Below, piece by piece: positions 9,060 through 17,362 of a DNA stretch of 64,000 nt; positions within the stretch are counted from its first letter, which is position 1; each line of letters starts with the position of its first letter. The notes under the pieces are model-generated. The model made no database searches. It was given only the letters and a program-made list of their open reading frames with translations, and was not told where the DNA came from. Made by a program: the position numbers and the translations under genes. The DNA comes from Rhodoferax sp. TH121 (lineage in GTDB: Bacteria > Pseudomonadota > Gammaproteobacteria > Burkholderiales > Burkholderiaceae_C): positions 24,918 to 88,917 of the forward strand of contig NZ_NOXW01000012.1 in the NCBI RefSeq assembly GCF_002251855.1. Reading direction: 5' to 3'.

Positions 9060-10046
9060 CTAGTCCGGGTTGCGGCACTGCCTCACGGCGGCATCGCCGC
9101 GTTGCCAGCAGGGGCTGGCGGTGTTGACGTCGGGTGTAGGAATACCTTGCATGTCAATGCGTGCCACCCGTGTGTCAAAAGCTTGCACACCCGCCGCGTC
9201 CAGGCGCAATCGCAGCACCCAGCCCACGCGCTGGTTGGCGTTGTCGGTTTCCTTCATCACAAAATTGCCCACGCTGTAGACAATCGGTTTGCCCCGGTAG
9301 TGCTCAATGTCTTGCGTCACGTGCGGGTGGCCGCCAATCACCACATCCGCCCCGGCATCCACCATCAGGCGGGCCAGCTGGCGCTGGCGGGCATTGGCCA
9401 CCGTCTCGTTTTCCCAGCCCCAGTGCATCACCGGAATCACCAGGTCCGCCTTGTGCACGCTGCGGGCGGCGCGTATGTCAGCCACCACCTGCTCGTCCTC
9501 ACTCCAGGCGGATCCGGGTGCATCAAAGTCGGCCTCAAAGCTGCGCGGCATGAATTCGTTGTAACCCAGCAGCGCAATACGCAGCCCCTTGCGCTCGATG
9601 ATCAGTGGGGTGTGCGCTTCTTGCAGGGTGTGACCGCCGCCAAAGTAGTCCAGCTTGACCTGGCGCATCAGGCCCAGCATCTCGGCAAAGGCCTCGCGCC
9701 CGTAGTCACCCGAGTGGTTGTTGGCCAGGGCCATGGCGTCAAAGTGGCGCTTGAGTACAGGGAGTGCGCGTGGGTGGGCGCGGAAGGTGTAGTTTTTGTC
9801 GCCAGCCGATCCGGTGGTGGCGACCACACACTCCAGATTGCCCAGGCGAATGTCCGCGTTTTTGAAAAGTGTGGCAAAGCCCGCAAACGGGTCCTGCCCG
9901 CGCTCGATCATGCGGCCCGCATCGTCGTCGAGCACGATGTCGCCTGCAAACACCAGTGTCACGGGCGCGGTCTGGGCCAGCACAGTCGCCACGCACAAGC
10001 AACCCGCCATCCCCCAGCCGCAAAGCCGTAGCAGTGCGCGCATCAT
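9060..10046 (-). CDS. CapA-family protein (poly-gamma-glutamate capsule/metallophosphatase-like)
   Basis: The 328-residue product begins with a signal peptide (LLRLCGWGMAGCLCVATVLAQ). It has the PGA_cap/CapA pattern: VFAGDIVLDD near the N-terminus, DIRLGNLECVV, ALANNHSGDYG, IPVMHWGWE and GGHPHVTQDIE with the metal-binding His residues. CapA-like proteins have a calcineurin-like fold. Some take part in poly-gamma-glutamate export, but isolated homologues like this one are of uncertain function, and no capB/capC is nearby. The start at 10046 overlaps the stop of the upstream gene as ATGA, which supports translational coupling and this start over the one at 10070. Confidence 0.87.
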   Translation of the reverse strand: MMRALLRLCGWGMAGCLCVATVLAQTAPVTLVFAGDIVLDDDAGRMIERGQDPFAGFATLFKNADIRLGNLECVVATTGSAGDKNYTFRAHPRALPVLKRHFDAMALANNHSGDYGREAFAEMLGLMRQVKLDYFGGGHTLQEAHTPLIIERKGLRIALLGYNEFMPRSFEADFDAPGSAWSEDEQVVADIRAARSVHKADLVIPVMHWGWENETVANARQRQLARLMVDAGADVVIGGHPHVTQDIEHYRGKPIVYSVGNFVMKETDNANQRVGWVLRLRLDAAGVQAFDTRVARIDMQGIPTPDVNTASPCWQRGDAAVRQCRNPD

Positions 10047-10438
10047 GGGGCCACCCCCTGCAGGCCGCATTCGTACTGCAGTTCCCGCTCCACCTCACCG
10101 GCATAGACAAACTGTTTGCCGGTTAGCGAGGAGGTGTTGACGAATGGCGGCAGGTACGTGGCCTGCTGCACCAAGACGGGCTGACGCCTGGTGTCCAGGT
10201 AGGCATAGAGCTTGATGTACTCCAGCTGGGTGCCTTCACCCACCGCCACGACCTTGAACCGAAAGCGCCCGCCCACATCCACCGACGCCACAGGGTAGGG
10301 ATTGCGCACGGGTGTGGCATCCAGCGTTTGGGTACTACCGGCATAGGTGAGCTGGCAGCGCAGGGTCGGCGTGCCGTGGGCAGCCGTCAGGGCAAAGGCG
10401 GTTGCGCAGGCAAAGGCAAGGTGCGAGGTCTTGGGCAT
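10043..10438 (-). CDS. Uncharacterised secreted protein
   Basis: A 131-residue protein I do not recognise. A signal peptide is clear (MPKTSHLAFACATAFALTAAHG, cleavage around residue 22). The mature part is about 110 residues with two cysteines (LRCQL and YECGLQG) that could form a periplasmic disulfide, and strand-rich text such as GGRFRFKVVAVGEGTQLEYIKLYAYL. Its stop overlaps the start of the CapA-like gene, so the two are probably co-expressed and may act together at the envelope. Longer upstream frame lacks coding character. Confidence 0.75.
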   Translation of the reverse strand: MPKTSHLAFACATAFALTAAHGTPTLRCQLTYAGSTQTLDATPVRNPYPVASVDVGGRFRFKVVAVGEGTQLEYIKLYAYLDTRRQPVLVQQATYLPPFVNTSSLTGKQFVYAGEVERELQYECGLQGVAP

Positions 10439-10484
10439 GGCGGCATTGTGCGTCACGCTCGCACAGGGCCTAGCCCGCAGAGGC

Positions 10485-10832
10485 TTAGCGGATTCCGCGG
10501 ATGTAGCGGTGCGCGTCCTGCTCACTGGCCCCCATGAGTGAGTCCGAGGCGCCGGGCATGGCCGGTTTAGCCACACTGCCGATGACACCCAGCAGACCGC
10601 TGCGCGCCGTGCGGGGAGCGTGAACCGGCACCATGGCCAGCTCCAGCTTGGCGGCCCACTCTGCCAGGTCGGTGTGGCCGTCCTCCGCCGCACTGGCGCG
10701 GGCAAAACGCACGATTTCGGCGGCGTACTCGGTGTTGCTGGCCATCCATTCGGTGTCGGTCACGCGGCCGGTCTTGCGGCGCAGCAGCACATGCAAATGG
10801 GCGGCAATCGCCAGTTTTTCACTGTTCAACAT
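10485..10832 (-). CDS. Conserved hypothetical protein
   Basis: A 115-residue cytoplasmic protein of unknown function, starting MLNSEKLAIAAHLHVLLRRKTGRVTDTEWM. The first 65 residues look alpha-helical (AEIVRFARASAAEDGHTDLAEWAAKLELAM); the C-terminal third is Gly/Ser/Pro-rich and probably disordered. No signal peptide or membrane segment. It begins 24 bp after the ammonium transporter stop on the same strand, so it may be co-transcribed. No domain is recognised. Confidence 0.7.
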   Translation of the reverse strand: MLNSEKLAIAAHLHVLLRRKTGRVTDTEWMASNTEYAAEIVRFARASAAEDGHTDLAEWAAKLELAMVPVHAPRTARSGLLGVIGSVAKPAMPGASDSLMGASEQDAHRYIRGIR

Positions 10833-10856
10833 GCAACATTCCTTGGGGTTATTCCG

Positions 10857-12308
10857 TCAGGCTCCCATGTGCTCCCGGTGCTGGGATACATCCAGGCCTG
10901 TGAGTTCGGCGTTGTCGTCCACCCGCAGGCCCACTATCACTTTGGTCAGCCACAGCAGCGCCCAGCTCATGGCACCGCTGTAAACCAGCACCACCAGCAC
11001 ACCCAGCGCCTGCGTGGCCACACTGCCACTGACACCCGATATGTTCTTGCTGGCAAAGTAGCCCGTCATCAACGAGCCCACAATGCCGCCAATGCCATGC
11101 ACGCCAAATACATCCAGAGAGTCATCGGCATTGAGCATGCGTTTGAGCCCGGTAGCACCCCAGTAGCAGGCCAGCCCGGCCACGCCGCCAAAAATGACCG
11201 CAGAACCGGGCGTGACAAAACCTGCCGCCGGTGTGATGGCCACCAGACCGGCCACCAGCCCCGAGCACAGGCCCAGCAGCGAAGGCCGCCCGCGCATGAT
11301 CCATTCGCCAAACATCCAGGCCATAGCTCCGGCCGATGCGGCAATGTGGGTGACCGCCATGGCCAGGCCTGCGCGGCCGTCAGACGCCACGGCCGAACCT
11401 GCATTGAAGCCAAACCAGCCTACCCACAGCAGGCCCGCTCCAGCCATGGTCAGTCCCAGGTTGAAGGGTTCAAACGGTTCCTTGCCGTAGCCCTTGCGCG
11501 CGCCCAGCATGTAGGCACACACCAGGCCCGATATGCCTGCATTGATGTGCACCACTGAGCCACCCGCAAAGTCCAGCACCCCCATTTGCACCAGCCAGCC
11601 ACCGGGCTCCCATACCCAGTGGGCAATCGGTGCGTACACCACGATGGACCACATGCCCACGAACCACAACATGGCCGAGAAGCGCATGCGCTCCACAAAG
11701 GCGCCCACAATCAGTGCGCCGGTGATGATGGCAAAGGTGAGCTGGAACATGGCGTAGACCGACTCGGGGATGTTGGGCGCCACATGGCTGACCGCTACCG
11801 TGCCAGCCTCTTTTAAATAGTTGAGACCCGTAAACCACATCCGGTCGGTGCCACCCAGCCAGGCGCTGCCGGGCGTGAACGCCAGCGAGTAGCCCACCGC
11901 AAACCACAACAGGCTCACCATGGCAGCAATGGCCACCACACTGGCCATGGTGTTGATCACACTTTTCTTGCGTACCATGCCGCCGTAGAACAGGGCAATG
12001 CCGGGGAGTGTCATCAGCAGTACTAGCGCGGTGCTGGTCATCATCCAGGCGGTGTCGGCAGCGTTCAGGCTGCCCTGGGCTACCAAGCTGGGTTTTGTGA
12101 GTGCAGGTGGTGCCGCTGGGGGCGTTGTTGCTGCGTCGGCCGCCGCCGCAGGGGCCACTGCCACAGGGGGCTCTGCCGGGGTTGAGGCGGCCACCGGTGT
12201 CTCTGCTACCGTGCCACTAGCCGCTGTTTGTGCTGGGGCCGACAGGCTCCAGGCCAGCATCCACATGCCCAAGCAAGGGGCAACCCACTTCGTTCCGAAT
12301 CGGTGCAT
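10857..12308 (-). CDS. amtB: Ammonium transporter (Amt/Mep/Rh family)
   Basis: Inner-membrane ammonium channel of 483 residues. A signal peptide (ends APAQ) is followed by an Ala/Pro-rich linker of about 50 residues, then eleven helices starting ADTAWMMTSTALVLLMTLPGIALFYGGMVRKK. The two conductance-pore histidines are in GGSVVHINAGISG and DVFGVHGIGGIVGS, and the family signature DFAGG is intact. The linker makes it longer than the usual 400-430 residues. No glnK (PII) gene precedes it, although amtB is usually paired with glnK; the upstream neighbour is a histidine phosphatase. Confidence 0.95.
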   Translation of the reverse strand: MHRFGTKWVAPCLGMWMLAWSLSAPAQTAASGTVAETPVAASTPAEPPVAVAPAAAADAATTPPAAPPALTKPSLVAQGSLNAADTAWMMTSTALVLLMTLPGIALFYGGMVRKKSVINTMASVVAIAAMVSLLWFAVGYSLAFTPGSAWLGGTDRMWFTGLNYLKEAGTVAVSHVAPNIPESVYAMFQLTFAIITGALIVGAFVERMRFSAMLWFVGMWSIVVYAPIAHWVWEPGGWLVQMGVLDFAGGSVVHINAGISGLVCAYMLGARKGYGKEPFEPFNLGLTMAGAGLLWVGWFGFNAGSAVASDGRAGLAMAVTHIAASAGAMAWMFGEWIMRGRPSLLGLCSGLVAGLVAITPAAGFVTPGSAVIFGGVAGLACYWGATGLKRMLNADDSLDVFGVHGIGGIVGSLMTGYFASKNISGVSGSVATQALGVLVVLVYSGAMSWALLWLTKVIVGLRVDDNAELTGLDVSQHREHMGA

Positions 12309-12376
12309 CGTGTTCCTCTGTGCGGTCCAACAGAGGCTTCAAAGCACAAGGCGTGCCAGTCGGCACCGGCGCATGC

Positions 12377-13045
12377 CTACGAGTACGTCACCCAGTCTGT
12401 GTAGGCTGCGTCGTCCAGATGCGGCAGCGTGTTGTAGGTCACCAGCATGTGGCGCTTGGGCGTGTAGGCCAGCTCGGTGATGGAGCTGTTGCGGATGCGC
12501 AGGTTCAGCTCAATCGTCGTCTCGGGTGTGGTGCCCAGGATGTGCCCCACGGCGGTGGAAATGGGGCCGCCGCTGGTGACGATCAGCACATTGCCCGTGT
12601 GCCGCTGGCGCACATGGTCGAGTGCGCTGGTCACGCCTTCCACAAACGCGCCGTAACTCGGCATGCCCTGCGGGCTCACCACCCCATTCATCCACTGCGT
12701 CAGGCCGTCGCGCAGCAGGCGGAAGTGGTGGCGGTACATCTCGGGCGTATCCGCTTTCTCCAGCGGAGCGGGGTGAATGGCGTGGATCACCGCTGCACTG
12801 TCGTACTCGTTGAGTCCCGGCCATTCCAGCGCCTCATGCGTGAGGCCCGCACCCTTGGCGATGCCCGCCCACGTCTGCGCGTGGCGCTTGAGCGTGCCAG
12901 TGATCACCGCCTCGAACTGCAGCCCTTTGTGGGCAAAGTACTCTCCCAGCCGCACGCTCTGCTGGTGGCCGAGCTCACTCAGTTTGTCGTAATCCTCAGC
13001 CCCGAAAGAAGCCTGCCCGTGCCGCACCAGATAGAGATTTCCCAT
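12377..13045 (-). CDS. Histidine phosphatase family protein (phosphoglycerate-mutase-like)
   Basis: A 222-residue member of histidine phosphatase branch 1. The N-terminal MGNLYLVRHGQASFG supplies the RHG motif with catalytic H9. A second basic core, TGTLKRHAQTW, contains the conserved Arg, and VLIVTSGGPISTAVGHIL holds the region of the second catalytic site, where S/G replaces the usual His-Gly in this subgroup. The substrate is unknown; such proteins range from phosphoglycerate mutases to sugar or nucleotide phosphatases. It lies 68 bp upstream of amtB on the same strand. Confidence 0.88.
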   Translation of the reverse strand: MGNLYLVRHGQASFGAEDYDKLSELGHQQSVRLGEYFAHKGLQFEAVITGTLKRHAQTWAGIAKGAGLTHEALEWPGLNEYDSAAVIHAIHPAPLEKADTPEMYRHHFRLLRDGLTQWMNGVVSPQGMPSYGAFVEGVTSALDHVRQRHTGNVLIVTSGGPISTAVGHILGTTPETTIELNLRIRNSSITELAYTPKRHMLVTYNTLPHLDDAAYTDWVTYS

Positions 13046-13087
13046 GGCGTAGATTTAAGCCGAATTGGCACTTGGCGCTTGTTAAAT

Positions 13088-13120
13088 GTGCGACAGCAGC
13101 TATGAAATTAGGAGCGCACT
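13088..13120. repeat. Dispersed repeat, copy H (short, intergenic)
   Basis: Core CAGCAGCTATGAAATTAGGA followed by GCGCAC matches the copy inside the MocR gene (22101-22130) at most positions. It lies in the 119-bp gap between a LysE exporter stop and the histidine phosphatase start. Confidence 0.6.
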
Positions 13121-13164
13121 TCAAAGCGTCCGAATATCGGGGGGAGGAAACTGGCTTGCGAGGT

Positions 13165-13803
13165 TCATGTTCCCGTACGCTGTTGCGTCAAGAGTTTGAC
13201 CGCCAGAGCCCCTAGCACCAGACCCATGACATAGCGCTGAATGGCGAGCCACAAGCGATGCTGCGCGAACCAGCTTGCCATGGCTGCCGCGGAGAGGGTG
13301 ACCATCAAATTGACGCTGGAGCCGATGAAGACTTGGGTAAAGCCCAGCACCAAGCTTTGCACGAACACCGAACCTGACTCAGGGGCAATGAACTGGGGCA
13401 AGACAGAGAGGTAGAAAACCGCCACTTTCGGGTTCAGGGCGCTGGTGAGAAAACCCATGACAAACAGCTTGTGGGGTGGTTCGGCCGGCAGGTCGTTGGG
13501 TTCGAAGGGAGAACGAGCTCCGGGGCGTACCGCTTGCCACGCCAGCCAGGCTAAATACAGAGCCCCGGCTAATTTCAACAATTCGTAGCCCATGGGCACT
13601 GCCATGAAAAGAGCGGTGAGGCCGACAGAAGCACACAGCATGTGCACCGAAAAGCCCAGAACCACGCCACACCACGACATGACACCCGCCCGGCGCCCTT
13701 GGCACAAGGAGCGCGAGATGAGATAAATCATGTTGGGCCCGGGTGTGATCGCCATCAGCAAGGCTGCGGCAGCAAAGATCAGAAGCTGTTGAGTGGCAAT
13801 CAT
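13165..13803 (-). CDS. LysE/RhtB family amino-acid exporter
   Basis: Inner-membrane efflux protein of 212 residues with about six helices. The N-terminal family signature is ALLMAITPGPNMIYLISRSL; FLTSALNPKVAVFYLSVLPQF is the conserved mid-protein NPK motif. Substrates of the family are amino acids such as threonine, homoserine or lysine; the specific one cannot be read. It ends the minus-strand exporter/amino-acid gene run, 48 bp after the dehydratase-like gene, which fits export of an amino acid or a metabolite of one. Confidence 0.93.
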   Translation of the reverse strand: MIATQQLLIFAAAALLMAITPGPNMIYLISRSLCQGRRAGVMSWCGVVLGFSVHMLCASVGLTALFMAVPMGYELLKLAGALYLAWLAWQAVRPGARSPFEPNDLPAEPPHKLFVMGFLTSALNPKVAVFYLSVLPQFIAPESGSVFVQSLVLGFTQVFIGSSVNLMVTLSAAAMASWFAQHRLWLAIQRYVMGLVLGALAVKLLTQQRTGT

Positions 13804-13851
13804 GGTGCAGTGAATGGGGACGAGGGATTGGTGATGGCTTCTTGCGAAAAA

Positions 13852-14823
13852 CTAGCCGCGTAGCACTTCGGCAAATACCGCCGAGTCCACATTTCCCCCG
13901 CACAAGGTGATCCCCACCGTTTGCCCTTGCAAACTGGCGCGTTCTTGCATCGCGGCGGCAAAGCTCGCAGCCCCCGCGCCTTCGGCCACGTTGTGGGTGC
14001 AGGCGAAGATGTTGCGCATGGCTTGGGCGACTTCGTTGTCGGTCACTTGCACGATGTGATCGATGGCGCCCATCAATATCTCTAGGGCTTCAGGGTCGGC
14101 GACGCGGCAGGCCATGCCGTCGGCCAGTTGGGTGGTCACGGGCGCTTCCACCACCTTGCCGGCTGCGAATGAATCGGCATAGGTGGTGGCGTGTGCGCTC
14201 ACCACGCCGACGATGCGGGCCTGGTGGCCCAGCGCGCGTTTGGCGGCCACGGCGCTGCAGGCGCCTGAGCCCTGGCCGATGGGCACGTAGATCACGTCCA
14301 ACTCCGGCGCGGCCTTGAGCAGCTCCCACCAGTAGGTGGCCACGCCGCGCAGCAGGTCGGGATGGAAGCTGGGCACCATGTGGGCGCCACGGTCTTGGGC
14401 CAATTGGATGGCGAACTCGCGGCTCTCTTGAAAGTCGGTGCCGTGTTCGATGAGGGTGACGCCCAGTGCGCGCATGGCGGCGTTCTTTTCTACCGAGTTG
14501 CCGTGCGGGACCACGATGGTGCAGGGCACGCCGTGCGCCCGTGCGGCCCAGCCGATGCTCTGGCCGTGGTTGCCGCGCGTGGCGCTGATAACCTCGGCGG
14601 GCAACGCACCGCGTTGGGCCAGTTGGTCAAAGTAGGTCAGGCCGCCGCGGATTTTGAAAGCGCCCACCGGCGTGTGGTTTTCGTGCTTGACCCAGCAGGT
14701 GGCGCCCAGCAGGCTGGAGAGCTGGCCCCAGCGGTACTGCGGCGTAGGGCCGAATTCGCGGTACACCACCTGGGCCGCAGCTTCGATGTCTTGCAAGGTG
14801 GGGAGTAGGGCGTTGGCAGTCAT
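13852..14823 (-). CDS. PLP-dependent threonine dehydratase-like enzyme
   Basis: Fold-type II PLP enzyme of 323 residues. The PLP lysine is K57 in TPVGAFKIRGG; the phosphate/substrate loop is SATRGNHGQSIG, and the C-terminal ITLCGGNVD closes the PLP site. There is no ACT domain, so it resembles catabolic threonine/serine dehydratases or the hydroxyectoine-pathway EutB type rather than biosynthetic IlvA. Expected reaction: beta-elimination of a hydroxy amino acid to a keto acid and ammonia. It sits between two LysE exporters, suggesting amino-acid overflow or degradation. Confidence 0.85.
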   Translation of the reverse strand: MTANALLPTLQDIEAAAQVVYREFGPTPQYRWGQLSSLLGATCWVKHENHTPVGAFKIRGGLTYFDQLAQRGALPAEVISATRGNHGQSIGWAARAHGVPCTIVVPHGNSVEKNAAMRALGVTLIEHGTDFQESREFAIQLAQDRGAHMVPSFHPDLLRGVATYWWELLKAAPELDVIYVPIGQGSGACSAVAAKRALGHQARIVGVVSAHATTYADSFAAGKVVEAPVTTQLADGMACRVADPEALEILMGAIDHIVQVTDNEVAQAMRNIFACTHNVAEGAGAASFAAAMQERASLQGQTVGITLCGGNVDSAVFAEVLRG

Positions 14824-14848
14824 GGTGGGTCCTGAAGCAGTGTGAAAT

Positions 14849-15511
14849 TCAATGTGCGTGGGTGCTGGTGCGCAGCAGCTGCAGACCGGCTATGCCGAAC
14901 ACGGCGGCCAGCAAGCCTTCCAGCCCGCGGCGGGCGCGGGCATAGACGCGGCGTGCGGCAGGGGTAGAAAACGCCAGCGCATAGCCGCCGAAGATGGCCA
15001 CCCCCATGACCATGCAGCCACCCACCACCACCCAGGCCAGGTGGGGCGAGGCGCCGGCCGGGATGCCCACCGTGACCGTGGCCAGCCAGCTCAAAACGGC
15101 TTTGGGGTTGGTGAGGTGCATGGCCAAACCACGCACATACAGGCTGCGCGCATCCACCGCCTGCGGTGTGCCCGCTGCGGCCGCAGCTTTGGGCTGCATG
15201 GCCGCGCGGCCCGACTTGAGGGCCAGCCACAGCAAATACAAACCGCACAGCACTTTCATGGCGATGAGCCCGGCCCCGAAGCTGGCCAGCAGTTGCGAAA
15301 TGCCCAGTGCCGCCAATACGCCCCAGAACCACGAGCCGCTCAAAATCCCTAGCGTCAGCCACAGCGCGGGGCGGCGTCCGGCGTTCATGGCCATGCCCAT
15401 GATGGCCATGTTGCTCGGGCCGGGGCTGGCGGTGCCGATCAAATAGGTGGTCCAAGCCAGCGCGAGTTGCGCGGCCATGGGGGCGTGCAGCCACGCATCC
15501 TGCGGCGCCAT
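14849..15511 (-). CDS. LysE/RhtB family exporter
   Basis: A 220-residue inner-membrane exporter. The first helix holds TYLIGTASPGPSNMAIMGMA, the LysE PGP(S/N) signature; LAMHLTNPKAVLSWLATV is the second conserved motif. A loop with an Ala-rich stretch (MQPKAAAAAGTP) separates the halves. The ATG at 15511 overlaps the phzF stop as TGATG; a GTG one codon earlier is an alternative. The overlap implies coupling to the PhzF pair, so it may export their substrate or product. Confidence 0.92.
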   Translation of the reverse strand: MAPQDAWLHAPMAAQLALAWTTYLIGTASPGPSNMAIMGMAMNAGRRPALWLTLGILSGSWFWGVLAALGISQLLASFGAGLIAMKVLCGLYLLWLALKSGRAAMQPKAAAAAGTPQAVDARSLYVRGLAMHLTNPKAVLSWLATVTVGIPAGASPHLAWVVVGGCMVMGVAIFGGYALAFSTPAARRVYARARRGLEGLLAAVFGIAGLQLLRTSTHAH

Positions 15512-16449
15512 CACAGCGTGACCTTTCCTTCAATGCACGTAACCGAATCACCACCCACCCACACCTGGCCCTGCGCGTCTTGCTCAATGTAGACGCGGCC
15601 GGCACGGCCTATGCAGGTGCCCTGGGCGGCCACGTAGCGGGCGGGGGCGATGCCGTCTGCAATCAGCCACTGGGCCAAGCTGGCGTTGAAGCTGCCGGTG
15701 ACCGGGTCTTCCAGCACGCCGATGTCGGGTGCGAAAAAGCGCACCTCCACGGTGGGCGTGTCGTCATCCGCGGTGCTGGCGCCAGCGTCGCGGCTACCGA
15801 AGGCCCGCGCCTCGCGGTTGCTGCGCACTATCAAATCAGGAGCTGCTGGCGCACTTTCTATGCCGGCTACGCCCACACCAGGCACCAAACCCTTGAGGGC
15901 GGCGGCGTCGGGCTGCAGGCTGAGCACGGTGTCCATGCTGTCCAGCAGCAGGCCCAGCCAGGTGGGGCCGTTGTTGAGCCACTGGGCTGCCAGAATCTGT
16001 TGCGGCTGCAGGCCCAGGGCCGCGGCCACACGGGCGATCAGCGCGGCATCGGGCGTGGTGCGTTGTAGGCTGGGCGCGGCAAAGGCCAGGCGCGTGCCGT
16101 CGCGGCGCAGAGACACCAAACCTTTGGCGCACTCTTGCACGATAGTTCCAGCCGCCTTGGGCGTGCCGCCCGCCTGCAGCCAGGCGTGGCAGCTGCCCAG
16201 CGTGGGGTGGCCGGCAAACGGCAGCTCATCGGCGGGGGTGAAGATGCGCACCCGGTAGTCCGCGCCCTGGGCCGCCGCTGCGGGGCTGGGGGGCAGCAAA
16301 AAAGTGGTCTCGCTCAGGTTGGTCCAGCGGGCGAAAGCCTGCATCTCTTCGTCGCTGAGGCCACTGCCGTCCATCACCACGCCCAAGGCGTTGCCGAGGT
16401 AGGGGATGCGGGTGAAGACGTCGACTTGTTGGTAGGCGCGTGGGGTCAT
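15511..16449 (-). CDS. PhzF family isomerase (copy 1 of tandem pair)
   Basis: A 312-residue protein of the PhzF/DapF-like two-lobed fold. It starts RAYQQVDVFTRIPYLGNALGVVMDGSGL, with conserved ARWTNLSETTFLLPP (catalytic-Glu region), FTPADELPFAGHPTLGSCHAWL and LEDPVTGSFNASLAQWL (family EDPxTGS). PhzF homologues isomerise trans-2,3-dihydro-3-hydroxyanthranilate or related compounds; most are of unknown substrate. Strongly similar to the gene upstream (16466-17338). A dispersed repeat is in frame at about residues 193-209, followed by an extra loop of about 20 residues (SRDAGASTADDD) absent from copy 2. Confidence 0.9.
   Translation of the reverse strand: MTPRAYQQVDVFTRIPYLGNALGVVMDGSGLSDEEMQAFARWTNLSETTFLLPPSPAAAAQGADYRVRIFTPADELPFAGHPTLGSCHAWLQAGGTPKAAGTIVQECAKGLVSLRRDGTRLAFAAPSLQRTTPDAALIARVAAALGLQPQQILAAQWLNNGPTWLGLLLDSMDTVLSLQPDAAALKGLVPGVGVAGIESAPAAPDLIVRSNREARAFGSRDAGASTADDDTPTVEVRFFAPDIGVLEDPVTGSFNASLAQWLIADGIAPARYVAAQGTCIGRAGRVYIEQDAQGQVWVGGDSVTCIEGKVTL
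15825..15873. repeat. Dispersed repeat, copy E (inside phzF copy 1)
   Basis: Matches copy F (16709-16760): ATCAGGAGCTGCT, then YGCGCA, then a GGCTACGCC end. Read in frame on the minus strand as GVAGIESAPAAPDLIV, a surface-loop-like insertion. Confidence 0.75.
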
Positions 16450-16465
16450 GGGCTGTCTCGTCGGG

Positions 16466-17338
16466 TTACAGGGTGGCTGTGCCGCGTATGCAGGTGACCG
16501 AGTCACCGCCCACCCAGACCTGACCGCTGGCATCCTGGCGGATGTGGATGCGGCCATCGCGCTGGATGCAGGTGCCCTGGTGCACCACGTAGCTGGCGGG
16601 CATGTATTCGTCCGCAATCAGCCACTGGGCCAGGCTGGCGTTCAGGCTGCCGGTGACCGGGTCTTCATTGATGCCGTTGAGTGCGGCAAAGGCACGTACT
16701 TCCAGTTTGCTTGCTATGGAATCAGGAGCTGCTCGCGCAGTATCTACGGCGGCTACGCCTACTTTGACGCCCAAGTTCTTGAGGGCGGGGTGGTCAGGCT
16801 GCAGTTGCAGCACAGACTGCATGTCGTCCACCAGCACGCCCAGCCAGTCGGTGCCGTTGCTCAGGTGCTGGGCCGAGATGATTTGCTTGGCCGTCAGGCC
16901 CAGCGCATGGGCCACCTGCGCCAGCAAGCCAGGGCTGGGGTTTTTGCGCTGGAACGAAGGGGTTGCAAAGGCCAGGCGCGTGCCATCGCGGCAGATTTGT
17001 ACCAGGCCTTTGGCGCACTCTTGCACGATGCGGTCTTTGGCTCGGGGCGTGCCACCGGCCTCCAGCCAGGCGTGGCAGCTGCCCAATGTGGGGTGGCCGG
17101 CAAAGGGCAGCTCGCCGCCGGGGGTGAAGATGCGCACCCGGTAGTCCGCACCCTGCGCCGCCGCCTCGGGGCTGGGCGGCAGCAAAAACGTGGTCTCGCT
17201 CAAATTGGTCCATCGTGCAAAGCCCTGCATCTGCGCATCGTTCAGGCCACTACCGTCGAGTACGACGGCGAGCGGGTTACCCAGATACGGCTGGGCAGTG
17301 AACACATCGACTTGGGCGAAGGGGCGGAGCTGGGGCAC
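16466..17338 (-). CDS. PhzF family isomerase (copy 2 of tandem pair)
   Basis: A 290-residue paralogue of the next gene, with the same motif order: PFAQVDVFTAQPYLGNPLAVVLDG, ARWTNLSETTFLLPPSPEAAA, FTPGGELPFAGHPTLGSCHAWL and NEDPVTGSLNASLAQWL. Start is GTG at 17338. The 16-bp gap to phzF copy 1 and the high similarity show a tandem duplication. The dispersed repeat is present at the same residue position (about 193-210) as in copy 1. The substrate is unknown; a role in processing an aromatic or amino-acid-derived compound exported by the LysE neighbour is inferred only from context. Confidence 0.9.
   Translation of the reverse strand: MPQLRPFAQVDVFTAQPYLGNPLAVVLDGSGLNDAQMQGFARWTNLSETTFLLPPSPEAAAQGADYRVRIFTPGGELPFAGHPTLGSCHAWLEAGGTPRAKDRIVQECAKGLVQICRDGTRLAFATPSFQRKNPSPGLLAQVAHALGLTAKQIISAQHLSNGTDWLGVLVDDMQSVLQLQPDHPALKNLGVKVGVAAVDTARAAPDSIASKLEVRAFAALNGINEDPVTGSLNASLAQWLIADEYMPASYVVHQGTCIQRDGRIHIRQDASGQVWVGGDSVTCIRGTATL
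16709..16760. repeat. Dispersed repeat, copy F (inside phzF copy 2)
   Basis: TTGCTATGGAATCAGGAGCT, then GCTCGCGCAGTATCTACG and GGCTACGCC. Read in frame on the minus strand as GVAAVDTARAAPDSIASK, aligned with the copy in the neighbouring paralogue. Confidence 0.78.
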
Positions 17339-17362
17339 GAGGAGCCTTTCTAGGGTTGAGCG

